Shown: piece after piece, positions 17,530 to 24,697 of the stretch
Layout: each line of letters starts with the position of its first letter
Position numbering within the stretch: position 1 is the first letter of the stretch
Assembly: GCF_019422935.1 (NCBI RefSeq)
Contig: NZ_JAHZCJ010000011.1
Span: 1 to 64,000 of the forward strand
Direction: 5' to 3'
Length of the DNA: 64,000 nucleotides
Source: Desulfovibrio sp.
Lineage (GTDB): Bacteria > Desulfobacterota > Desulfovibrionia > Desulfovibrionales > Desulfovibrionaceae
Translations under genes and position numbers: made by a program
Notes under the pieces: generated by a model
What the model was told of the DNA's origin: nothing
The model's input: the letters and a program-made list of their open reading frames with translations, nothing else
The model's database searches: none

Positions 17530-17967
17530 TTATTCCTGAGTAAAGCGGAACAGCCTCACGGAAAGGGGCTGCATGTTCTGCCGGTTCATGGCCGAAACAA
17601 TAAAGGCATAGTTTCGGGACTGTCCGGCAGGCGGGCAAGGGCCACGATAGTGACGCGTCAAACCGCCCTCGGGAATAATGCCGCTGCCGTCGTTGTTCCA
17701 CTCGCCACCGCCAAGGAACAGATCCTGACCATCGCTGGTAAATTCCACCAGGCGCACGTCATAATAATCGGTGCTGCCAGGGGTCTGTGCCACCTGAATT
17801 TCAGGCGAAATCCGGGAACAGCGGTGAACTTCGCGCAAGGTAACGGTAACGGCCATGCCCTCCGGAATTTCCTGCGTCTCCTTGGAGGCGCAAGCGGGCA
17901 GCAGAGCTGCCGCGCACAGCACAGGTAAGAGCGCACGCCGGGCTTTGCCTAAAATTTCAAAACGCAT
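17530..17967 (-). CDS. Small PEBP-like lipoprotein
   Basis: A 145-residue probable lipoprotein: hydrophobic signal sequence, lipobox LLPAC with the lipid-bearing Cys near residue 26. The mature part resembles the phosphatidylethanolamine-binding protein family (YbhB/YbcL). It has SPEIQVAQTPGSTDYYDVRLVEF, the family block GPCPPAGQSRNYAFIVSAM near residue 108, and a C-terminal beta segment. The DPDAP motif of the usual ligand pocket is not evident and the protein is shorter than YbhB (about 158), so its ligand is unclear. The start at 17967 follows GGAGG at five bases; an upstream ATG is possible but gives a poorer signal peptide. Confidence 0.7.
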   Translation of the reverse strand: MRFEILGKARRALLPVLCAAALLPACASKETQEIPEGMAVTVTLREVHRCSRISPEIQVAQTPGSTDYYDVRLVEFTSDGQDLFLGGGEWNNDGSGIIPEGGLTRHYRGPCPPAGQSRNYAFIVSAMNRQNMQPLSVRLFRFTQE

Positions 17968-18055
17968 CAGGGCCTCCAAATGACAATTGCTTTATGCGGC
18001 TTTTGGAAGCATAACCAATAGTCAGGTCGAATACAACAACCAGTGGGAGCAGTAT

Positions 18056-19246
18056 ATGTCCATTCTTGCAGACAGCGTTACGGGGTATCTGGAACACTCT
18101 TCGTGGATCCGCCGCATGTTCGAGGCCGGGGGCCAGCTCAAGGCCCGTTTTGGCGCGGACAACGTTTACGACTTCAGCCTGGGCAACCCCGACCTGCCAG
18201 CACCTCCCGCCGTTGTGGACGGATTGCGTTCCTTCACCGAACACGCTGGCGAGCCTTTTGCTTTTGGCTACATGCCCAACGGCGGCTTTGTCTGGGCGCG
18301 CGAAAAACTGGCCGCCCACCTCAGCAAGGAGCAGGGAGTAGACCTTACCGCCAATGATGTTCTGCTGGGCTGCGGCGCTGCCGGCGTGCTCAACGCCTTT
18401 TTGCGCGCGGTCATCAATCCTGGCGAAGAAATGCTGGGCTTTGCCCCCTACTTTGTGGAATACGGCTTCTATGTAGCCAACCACGGCGGCACCTTCCGCG
18501 CTGTGATGAGCAAGGCCGACACCTTTGCACCCGACCTTGCCGCGCTTGAAGAAGCCATCAGCCCCAAAACCCGCGTGGTGCTCATCAACTCGCCCAACAA
18601 TCCCACCGGCGTGATTTACAGCCGCAAAGACCTCAAGGCCCTGACCGAGCTTCTGGAAAACAAGAGCCAGGAATACGGCAAGCCCATCTGGCTGGTGGCC
18701 GATGAACCATACCGCTTCCTTGCCTATGACGGCGCAGAAGTGCCTTCGGTGCTGCCGCTCTATCCTTATGCCGTGGTCATCAGCTCTTTCTCCAAAAATC
18801 TTTCTCTGCCCGGCGAACGCGTGGGTTTTGCCGCCGTGTCGCCCCTGCTGCACGAAAAGGCCGAGCTCATGGCCGCCCTCACGCTCACCAACCGCATTCT
18901 CGGTTTTGTGAACCCGCCGGTGGTGGGCCAGCACATCATGGCCGCAGCCCTGGGCAGCCAGGTTGACCTGAATGTCTACGCCGCCCGCCGCAAGGCCATG
19001 GCCGAGGTGCTCAAAAATGCCGGATACGAATTCCAGATGCCCGCAGGCGCGTTCTACTTCTTCCCCAAGGCTCCCGGCGGGGACGATGTGGCCTTTGTGA
19101 ACAGGCTGGTCGAAGAACGGGTGCTGGCGGTTCCCGGCTCCGGCTTTGGCTGCCCCGGTTACTTCCGCCTGGCATTCTGTGTGGGCGAAGAAGTGATCCG
19201 CAAGGCTGCCGATGGCTTTGCCAAGGCCCGCGCTTCCGTAAAATAG
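18056..19246 (+). CDS. Class I/II pyridoxal-phosphate aminotransferase
   Basis: A 396-residue fold-type I aminotransferase. It has SLGNPDLPAP near residue 41, substrate-loop NSPNNPTGVIY near residue 182, the aspartate/tyrosine PLP contacts in VADEPYRFLAYDG, and the Schiff-base lysine in SSFSKNLSLPGERVGF (about residue 244). The family, often annotated pyridoxal phosphate-dependent aminotransferase or aspartate/tyrosine aminotransferase, is too broad to name a substrate. The start at 18056 follows GGGAG; an upstream in-frame codon has no RBS. The gene is followed by an exported rhodanese gene about 50 bases downstream. Confidence 0.9.
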   Translation: MSILADSVTGYLEHSSWIRRMFEAGGQLKARFGADNVYDFSLGNPDLPAPPAVVDGLRSFTEHAGEPFAFGYMPNGGFVWAREKLAAHLSKEQGVDLTANDVLLGCGAAGVLNAFLRAVINPGEEMLGFAPYFVEYGFYVANHGGTFRAVMSKADTFAPDLAALEEAISPKTRVVLINSPNNPTGVIYSRKDLKALTELLENKSQEYGKPIWLVADEPYRFLAYDGAEVPSVLPLYPYAVVISSFSKNLSLPGERVGFAAVSPLLHEKAELMAALTLTNRILGFVNPPVVGQHIMAAALGSQVDLNVYAARRKAMAEVLKNAGYEFQMPAGAFYFFPKAPGGDDVAFVNRLVEERVLAVPGSGFGCPGYFRLAFCVGEEVIRKAADGFAKARASVK

Positions 19247-19296
19247 TGTCGTTGGCTGGCCCACAGCCCGATCTCAAACCACTACAGGTAGCAGAA

Positions 19297-19716
19297 ATGA
19301 CGCACACCCCCTCCGCAACGCCATCGCGCGGCAGGCTTTACGGCCTGATGTCGGCGCTCGCATGCTTCCTCCTGCTGGCTGCCGTTCAGGTTTCCGCCAA
19401 GGATATCAGCGTGAAGGACGCCGCAGCCCTGCTGCAGAATCCTCCACAGGGGCTGACCATTGTTGACGTGCGTACCCCGGCGGAATTCCGCGAGGGGCAT
19501 CTCGCAGGCGCAGTCAACATGGACTTTTTCGGCGCATCCTTTGATTCACAGATACTTGGCCTGCCCAAGGACAAGCCCGTGTTGCTCTATTGCCGCACGG
19601 GCAACCGCTCTGCCGGGGCCTACGACGCCATGGAAAAAGAAGGAATAACCAATATCCTTCACATGAATGAGGGCATCACGGGCTGGCAGAAGCAAGGCCT
19701 GCCGCTGCAAAAATAG
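19297..19716 (+). CDS. Exported rhodanese-like sulfurtransferase
   Basis: A 139-residue single-domain rhodanese with an N-terminal signal sequence (hydrophobic stretch LMSALACFLLLAAVQVSA, cleavage near residue 34). The domain carries the family blocks IVDVRTPAEFREGHLAGAVN and the active-site loop YCRTGNRS, with the catalytic Cys near residue 102. It should act in the periplasm, moving sulfane sulfur to an acceptor such as cyanide or a thiol; the physiological acceptor is unknown. The ATG at 19297 has an AGG seven bases upstream. A GTG start at 19246 overlapping the previous stop is also open but lacks an RBS. Confidence 0.88.
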   Translation: MTHTPSATPSRGRLYGLMSALACFLLLAAVQVSAKDISVKDAAALLQNPPQGLTIVDVRTPAEFREGHLAGAVNMDFFGASFDSQILGLPKDKPVLLYCRTGNRSAGAYDAMEKEGITNILHMNEGITGWQKQGLPLQK

Positions 19717-19747
19717 CATGCCGCTGTAGCGCAAGCAGCGTTACGGC

Positions 19748-19763
19748 TGGCATGGATTCTGCT
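19748..19763 (+). promoter_or_regulatory. Candidate sigma-54 promoter upstream of flgE
   Basis: TGGCATGGATTCTGCT has the invariant GG and GC of sigma-54 promoters with exactly ten bases between them and five of six bases of TGGCAC. Hook genes in many bacteria use sigma-54. The site is about 200 bases from flgE and a terminator-like hairpin follows directly, which weakens the case. Confidence 0.35.
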
Positions 19764-19771
19764 TCTATACA

Positions 19772-19812
19772 GGGTGGAGAGGAAGATTTTTCCTCCCCGC
19801 CCTTTTTCTTTG
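19772..19812 (+). terminator. Terminator after the rhodanese gene
   Basis: Stem 19772-19784 with 19790-19802 (GGGTGGAGAGGAA against TTCCTCCCCGCCC, one mismatch and one G-T pair), loop of five, then TTTTTCTTT. It fits a Rho-independent terminator for the aminotransferase-rhodanese unit. Confidence 0.65.
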
Positions 19813-19817
19813 CCTGC

Positions 19818-19865
19818 CCAGATGTGCGACTAACGCGCCGCAGGCAAGGCGCGCCGCACATCTGG
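19818..19865 (+). repeat. Long nested hairpin in the flgE leader
   Basis: An 11-bp perfect stem (CCAGATGTGCG at 19818-19828 with 19855-19865) encloses a second 6-bp stem (CGCGCC at 19834-19839 with GGCGCG at 19848-19853). It lies about 100 bases before the flgE start codon. Confidence 0.6.
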
Positions 19866-19965
19866 ACGGCGCTACGGCTGACGCTTTCGCAACAGAAACG
19901 CCTTGCCGTTTGGGACATCGTTTCCGGGCAAGGGAAAATTATTCCCTCCCCGCAGGAGGCAGAGC

Positions 19966-21456
19966 ATGAACTCGTCATTGTTTATCGGCGCCACGGGCAT
20001 GAAGACGTTGAGTAGCGGCATGAACGTTATCTCAAACAACATCGCCAACGTGAGCACCATCGGGTACAAGCAGCAAACAGCTCTGTTTTCTGACGTTTTT
20101 TACGCCCAGCAAGGGAGTATAGGCGACTGGTGGGATGCGCAGACAGACTCCAAGGTGGCCCTTGGGCAGGTAGGTCAGGGCGTACAGATGGATGCAGTGC
20201 TCACACGGTACAACCAGGGCGCTCTTGAGTCTTCCAATACCGTTACCGATATGGCCATCAGCGGCAAAGGCTTCTTTCAGGTAACGGACAAAAGCGGCCA
20301 GGAGTATTACACCCGCGCGGGCGACTTCCGCCCCGACAATCAGGGGGTTCTGCGTACACCGGCGGGCATGGCCCTCATGGGATACAAGTACGCGGAGGAC
20401 GGCACCAAGGGTGGTCTGGCGCAGGTCACCATTGACAAATTCGCCAAGATGCCCGCCAAGGCCACTTCGACTGTTGATATGCGCTTTAATGTGGGGCAGT
20501 CCAAAGACTCCACCAGTGACCCTGCAAATCCTTATTTCAGCCTCGTCGGCCAGTATAATGCCGCCAATGACCCGCCCCTGGCCAGTTCCAGCTATGGGTA
20601 CGGGCAAAGCATTACCCTGTACGGCGCCGATGGCACGGCCCACTCGGCCACCATCTATTTTGACGGCGCACCATCCACAGGATCCGGAACCACTGTGGAG
20701 TATCTCATTGCCTCGGATGCCGATGCCAATGGCGGCAAGGCCCAGCCCCTGATGGCGGGCACGCTCAGCTTCAATGACAAGGGCGAAGTCACCGGCATGT
20801 CGGCCTACACGCCATCCACTGCGGGCAGCACAAACCTTGCGGACTGGAACGCGGCCACACTCTCAAAGGACGGCATACCCCAGATGACTGTCGATGGTGC
20901 GCCTGTCACTGTGAATCTTGGCATCACCGCCAAGAGCGGCTGGCAAAACAGCCCCGGCAACGCCGCAAGCGTGGGCACAGATCCCACGGCGCTGGCCAGC
21001 ATGGGCAACAATTACACCCGCGCTGCGGACGCCACAACCAACTACACCTCTTCCTCTCCTGTGACGCGCACAAGAACCCAGAATGGGTACGCCGAAGGCT
21101 CACTGAACAGCATCAGCATCAACGCCGATGGTACGGTTGTGGGCAAGTATTCCAACAGCGAAAGCATGAATCTCTGGCAGATTCCTGTATGCCGTTTCAC
21201 CAGTGAAGACGGCCTGCGCCGCGAGGGCAACAACCTCTTTTCCGCCACAGAAGATTCCGGCAGTATGGAAATGGGCGTTGCAGGCACGGAAAACTACGGT
21301 AAGATAAACGCGTACAACATTGAACATTCCAATGTGGACATGTCCCAGGAAATGGTCAACATGATTGTCAATCAACGCGGCTTTCAGTCCAACAGCAAGG
21401 TTGTAACGACGGCAGACCAGATGCTGCAAAAGGCCATGGAACTCAAACGTTCATAG
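19966..21456 (+). CDS. flgE: Flagellar hook protein FlgE
   Basis: Structural protein of the flagellar hook, exported by the flagellar type III system. The 496-residue protein has the flagellar rod/hook N-terminal motif SNNIANVSTIGYK (about residues 24-36), the FlgE/FlgG block MAISGKGFFQVTD near residue 98, a variable Gly/Ser/Thr-rich middle (hook D1/D2 region, about 190-390) and the conserved C-terminal helix EMVNMIVNQRGFQSNSKVVTTADQ-like end, finishing LQKAMELKRS. Its length fits FlgE better than FlgF/FlgG (about 250-260). There is no signal peptide, as expected. AGGAGG precedes the ATG at 19966. It stands alone, without flgD or other hook genes beside it. Confidence 0.92.
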   Translation: MNSSLFIGATGMKTLSSGMNVISNNIANVSTIGYKQQTALFSDVFYAQQGSIGDWWDAQTDSKVALGQVGQGVQMDAVLTRYNQGALESSNTVTDMAISGKGFFQVTDKSGQEYYTRAGDFRPDNQGVLRTPAGMALMGYKYAEDGTKGGLAQVTIDKFAKMPAKATSTVDMRFNVGQSKDSTSDPANPYFSLVGQYNAANDPPLASSSYGYGQSITLYGADGTAHSATIYFDGAPSTGSGTTVEYLIASDADANGGKAQPLMAGTLSFNDKGEVTGMSAYTPSTAGSTNLADWNAATLSKDGIPQMTVDGAPVTVNLGITAKSGWQNSPGNAASVGTDPTALASMGNNYTRAADATTNYTSSSPVTRTRTQNGYAEGSLNSISINADGTVVGKYSNSESMNLWQIPVCRFTSEDGLRREGNNLFSATEDSGSMEMGVAGTENYGKINAYNIEHSNVDMSQEMVNMIVNQRGFQSNSKVVTTADQMLQKAMELKRS

Positions 21457-21495
21457 TAGTGCGGTGCAGAGCCTTTTTTGTGTAATGATTTTCCG

Positions 21496-21525
21496 GCCCC
21501 GGCAAAACCGGGGCTTTCTGTTTTT
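21496..21525 (+). terminator. Rho-independent terminator after flgE
   Basis: Stem GCCCCGG/CCGGGGC (21496-21502 with 21508-21514) with an AAAA-containing loop, then TTTCTGTTTTT. It is 40 bases after the flgE stop. Confidence 0.85.
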
Positions 21526-21708
21526 CTGGCAGGATACCGCTGCGAGCCAGATACGCCCATATCATACGCAACTACTTTGATTATCCGGGCAATCCTTGCC
21601 CCGGAGCATTGCTCCGTACCTCCCCATAGGGTACAGTATTGCCTCCAGATGTGGATCACCCTGTAAAGAAACACTTTTTTCGCACTTTTCCGCAGGAGAG
21701 CACCCCGC

Positions 21709-22590
21709 ATGAGCGCCACAGCATCCTCCACCAATGGTACCGCTCTCTATGGCGTCATCGGTTGGCCGCTGGCCCAGACACTTTCGCCCCTGTTGCACAA
21801 TACGGGATTCCGGACTCTGGGCATCAACGCGCTGTACCAGAAATGGGAAGTACCGCCCGAAAAACTGCCCGCCTTTGTGGAACGTGTACGCCTGCTTGAT
21901 ATTCGAGGTTGCTCTGTGACCATCCCGCACAAGGTTGGTCTTTTGCCCCTGCTGGACGAAGTCAGCCCCCTCGCACGTCAGGTGGGCGCCGCCAATACCA
22001 TTTACTGGAATGGCGACCGCCTTTGCGGCGAAAATACCGATGTGGCGGGATTCATGGCTCCGCTCGCAGACATGCCTCTTGGCGGAGCGGACGTGCTGCT
22101 GCTGGGTGCGGGCGGCGCTGCCCGGGCCGTAGCCGCAGGTCTTGCAGCGCCGGGCAATGCAAAGCGCCCTGCCAAAATCTTTGTGGCCACGCCTTCCGAT
22201 AAATCGCACCTGCCGCTGGCAGAAGAATTCGGCCTTACGCCCCTGCTGTGGAAAGACCGGCACGAGCCTTCGGCCCTGCTGGTTGTCAACACCACTCCCC
22301 TTGGCATGCGCGGCAAGGCGGAAGACGATACCCCCTATGATTTTTCACTGGTTGCGCCACTTTCCGCAGCGGGCGCTGCCAAGGCAACACCCCTTGCCTA
22401 CGATATCGTGTACAACCCCCTCGAAACACGGTTTCTGCGCGAGGCCCGCGTGGCTGGCCGCCGCTGCATATCGGGGCTTGAAATGTTTTTTGGTCAGGGC
22501 GATGCGCAGTTCCGCCTCTGGACGGGGCAGGGCCTGCCGCCCGAATCACGCCGCGCCCTTGAGGACGCCCTTGGGCAACAGCCCCAATAA
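21709..22590 (+). CDS. aroE: Shikimate dehydrogenase
   Basis: NADPH-dependent reduction of 3-dehydroshikimate to shikimate, in the aromatic amino-acid pathway. The 293-residue protein shows substrate-binding residues in YGVIGWPLAQTLSPLLHN (residues 14-31), the catalytic Lys in SVTIPHK near residue 75, the Asp in NTDVAGF near residue 107, the Rossmann motif LLLGAGGAARAV near residue 130 and the C-terminal GLEMFFGQGDAQF. GCAGGAG precedes the ATG. The gene is followed at once by aroQ, so two successive pathway steps are co-transcribed. Confidence 0.97.
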   Translation: MSATASSTNGTALYGVIGWPLAQTLSPLLHNTGFRTLGINALYQKWEVPPEKLPAFVERVRLLDIRGCSVTIPHKVGLLPLLDEVSPLARQVGAANTIYWNGDRLCGENTDVAGFMAPLADMPLGGADVLLLGAGGAARAVAAGLAAPGNAKRPAKIFVATPSDKSHLPLAEEFGLTPLLWKDRHEPSALLVVNTTPLGMRGKAEDDTPYDFSLVAPLSAAGAAKATPLAYDIVYNPLETRFLREARVAGRRCISGLEMFFGQGDAQFRLWTGQGLPPESRRALEDALGQQPQ

Positions 22591-22614
22591 ACCGACATGA
22601 AAAGCGAGGCTTCC

Positions 22615-23067
22615 ATGCGAATTCTGGTGCTGCACGGCGTCAATCTGAACATGTTTGGCAAGCGCGACCCTTCACAGTACGGCACGGCCACCCTGGCGGA
22701 CATTGACGCGGCGCTGCAATCGCTTGCCCAGGAACTGGGCGCAACTGTGGAATGTTTTCAGACCAACCACGAGGGCCTGATGGTGGAGCGCATCCACCAG
22801 GCGCTTGGTGAGGGTGTTGACGCAGTGGCCATCAATGCGGGCGCATGGACGCACTACAGTTATGCCATCGCTGACGCCCTGGCCATTCTGCCTGTGCCCG
22901 TAGTGGAGGTTCACATGTCCAATGTTCACGCGCGCGAGGCGTTCCGGCACCAATCTGTGCTGTCGCCAGTGTGCGCGGGCAGCGTGTGCGGATTCGGCGT
23001 TGAGAGTTATCTTCTCGGCCTGCGAGCCGCGCAATCGCTGGCGGCTAAAGCCACAAACAAAGCGTAG
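22615..23067 (+). CDS. aroQ: Type II 3-dehydroquinate dehydratase
   Basis: Converts 3-dehydroquinate to 3-dehydroshikimate by the type II (trans) mechanism. The 150-residue protein has the family N-terminus LVLHGVNLNMFGKRDPSQYG, with the catalytic Tyr in the flexible loop near residue 23, QTNHEG near residue 49, AINAGAWTHYSYAI near residue 75 and VEVHMSNVHAREAFRHQS near residue 100. This start follows GAGG at five bases; an alternative ATG at 22597 adds six residues. The gene begins about 24 bases after aroE. Confidence 0.96.
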   Translation: MRILVLHGVNLNMFGKRDPSQYGTATLADIDAALQSLAQELGATVECFQTNHEGLMVERIHQALGEGVDAVAINAGAWTHYSYAIADALAILPVPVVEVHMSNVHAREAFRHQSVLSPVCAGSVCGFGVESYLLGLRAAQSLAAKATNKA

Positions 23068-23110
23068 TAAAGACGCAGTATATAATTTGCTGGGGTGTGA
23101 GCCTAGATTT

Positions 23111-23140
23111 TTGACTTTTTCTGCTGTAGCGTTGTAGATA
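23111..23140 (+). promoter_or_regulatory. Candidate promoter of the hdr-flx operon
   Basis: TTGACT (23111-23116) and a weak TAGATA (23135-23140) with an 18-base spacer. A perfect TATAAT at 23081-23086 lies upstream but has no matching -35. Either could serve; neither is decisive. Confidence 0.3.
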
Positions 23141-23186
23141 GTCTTGTCACAGCGGCACCCCATCAGCTTCTAACCAGAGAGTTCCC

Positions 23187-23768
23187 ATGAACGAAGCCAT
23201 TAACCTGAACCGCCTGCGCGATCCCGCCTTTACGGAGGAAGTGGATGCGCACAGCGGGCAAAAAGTGTCCACCTGCTATCAGTGCGGCAATTGTACTGCC
23301 GGCTGTCCCGCAGGTTTCGTTTACGACATGCAGGTCAACCAGATCATGCGGGCGGTACAGTTGGGCTTGAAGGACGCGGTACTTGATTCGCGTTCCATCT
23401 GGATGTGCCTGTCCTGTTCCACCTGTAGCCAACGGTGTCCCAACAACATCGATGTGGCCGGAGTCATGGAGACCCTGCGTCACATGGCCCGCAAGGAAGG
23501 CCGCGTGGCCGTTCCCAAGGTGGAAAAATTCTGGTTTTCCTTCCTGGATACGGTGCGCACCTTTGGCCGCACCCACGAAATCGGCACCATGGCACTCTAC
23601 ATGATGCGCTCGCTTCGCGTGTTTACCGACGTTGACCTCGCGCCCGAAGCCCTCAAAAAAGGCAAGCTGGGCCTCAAGCCCCATATTCTGCCGGGCGGGG
23701 CAGGGCCGGTTACCCGTATCTTTACGCGCTACAAGGAACGCGCCAAGCGCGAGGGGGTGCGCCCATGA
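23187..23768 (+). CDS. hdrC: HdrC-like iron-sulfur subunit of heterodisulfide-reductase-like complex
   Basis: Electron-transfer subunit with two 4Fe-4S motifs, CYQCGNCTAGCP (about residues 30-41) and CLSCSTCSQRCP (about 74-85). The 193 residues match HdrC. In the Flx-Hdr system of Desulfovibrio it relays electrons from the flavin of HdrA to HdrB. The first gene of a six-gene run; its last codons overlap the start of hdrB by four bases (ATGA-type), showing translational coupling. Confidence 0.94.
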   Translation: MNEAINLNRLRDPAFTEEVDAHSGQKVSTCYQCGNCTAGCPAGFVYDMQVNQIMRAVQLGLKDAVLDSRSIWMCLSCSTCSQRCPNNIDVAGVMETLRHMARKEGRVAVPKVEKFWFSFLDTVRTFGRTHEIGTMALYMMRSLRVFTDVDLAPEALKKGKLGLKPHILPGGAGPVTRIFTRYKERAKREGVRP

Positions 23769-24697
23769 ATTTTGCCTACTACCCCGGCTGCTCCGCCAGG
23801 GGGTCCTCAAAAGATTACGAAATGTCCACCCAGGCTGTGTGCAAAGCCCTGGACATGAGACTTGTGGATATTCCCGACTGGAACTGCTGCGGCTCCACCC
23901 CGGCCCATGCCGTGGATACGGAACTTTCCGCTGCCCTGTGCGTGCGCAATCTTGATATTGCCGCCCAGCAAAAGGCTGAAGTTCTGCTCACGCCTTGCCC
24001 CAGCTGCCTTTCCAACCTGCGCATGGCCTCCAAGCGCATGGAAAACCCCGCCTTCCGCAGCCGTGTTGACGAGCTGCTGGACGGCCCCTCGGCCAAAGAA
24101 TTCCCGCCTGTCACCTCCGTCATGCAGGGCATTGCCGCGCAGATGGAAATGGACGCCATCGCCGCCCGCGTGCGCCAGAGCCTCAAGGGCCTGAAGCTTG
24201 TGGCCTACTACGGCTGCCTCATGAGCCGCCCGGCGGAAGTCATGAACTTTGGCGACCCGGAAAATCCCACGCTCATGGAAGAAGTGATGTCGGCCTGCGG
24301 CGCGGAAATGCTTGATTTTCCGCTCAAGACCGCCTGTTGCGGCGCGTCCTTCGGTATTCCCGAGCGCCCCATGACAGCCAAGAATTCGGGCCGCATCCTT
24401 GAGCTGGCAACCCGCCTTGGCGCGGACGCCATTGTGGTGGCCTGTCCTCTCTGCCAGATGAACCTCGACCTGCGCCAGGATCAGGCCAGCGCGGCCATGG
24501 ATACCAAGTTCCGCATGCCGGTGCTCTACTTCACCCAGATGATGGGCATTGCCTTTGATCTGCCGGAAGAAGAACTGGGCCTGAACAAGCTGTGCGTGAG
24601 CCCCAACGGCCTTATCCGCAAACTGGGCGAGCTGCGCCGCGAGGAAGCGGCCAAACCCACAGAGCAGAAGGCCAAGGCCGCTGAAGGAGGCAGGTAA
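23765..24697 (+). CDS. hdrB: HdrB-like CCG-domain subunit
   Basis: Catalytic-type subunit of the heterodisulfide reductase family. The 310-residue protein carries two cysteine-rich CCG domains: YPGCSARGS at residues 6-14 with WNCCGSTPA near residue 40 and CPSCLSN near residue 79, then YYGCLMSRP near residue 148, TACCGASFG near 190 and CPLCQMN near 232. These bind the unusual noncubane 4Fe-4S centres that act on disulfides. In sulfate reducers the natural disulfide is uncertain, DsrC trisulfide or another thiol protein being suggested. The last 25 residues are a Lys/Glu/Ala-rich tail. It overlaps hdrA by one base. Confidence 0.94.
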   Translation: MNFAYYPGCSARGSSKDYEMSTQAVCKALDMRLVDIPDWNCCGSTPAHAVDTELSAALCVRNLDIAAQQKAEVLLTPCPSCLSNLRMASKRMENPAFRSRVDELLDGPSAKEFPPVTSVMQGIAAQMEMDAIAARVRQSLKGLKLVAYYGCLMSRPAEVMNFGDPENPTLMEEVMSACGAEMLDFPLKTACCGASFGIPERPMTAKNSGRILELATRLGADAIVVACPLCQMNLDLRQDQASAAMDTKFRMPVLYFTQMMGIAFDLPEEELGLNKLCVSPNGLIRKLGELRREEAAKPTEQKAKAAEGGR

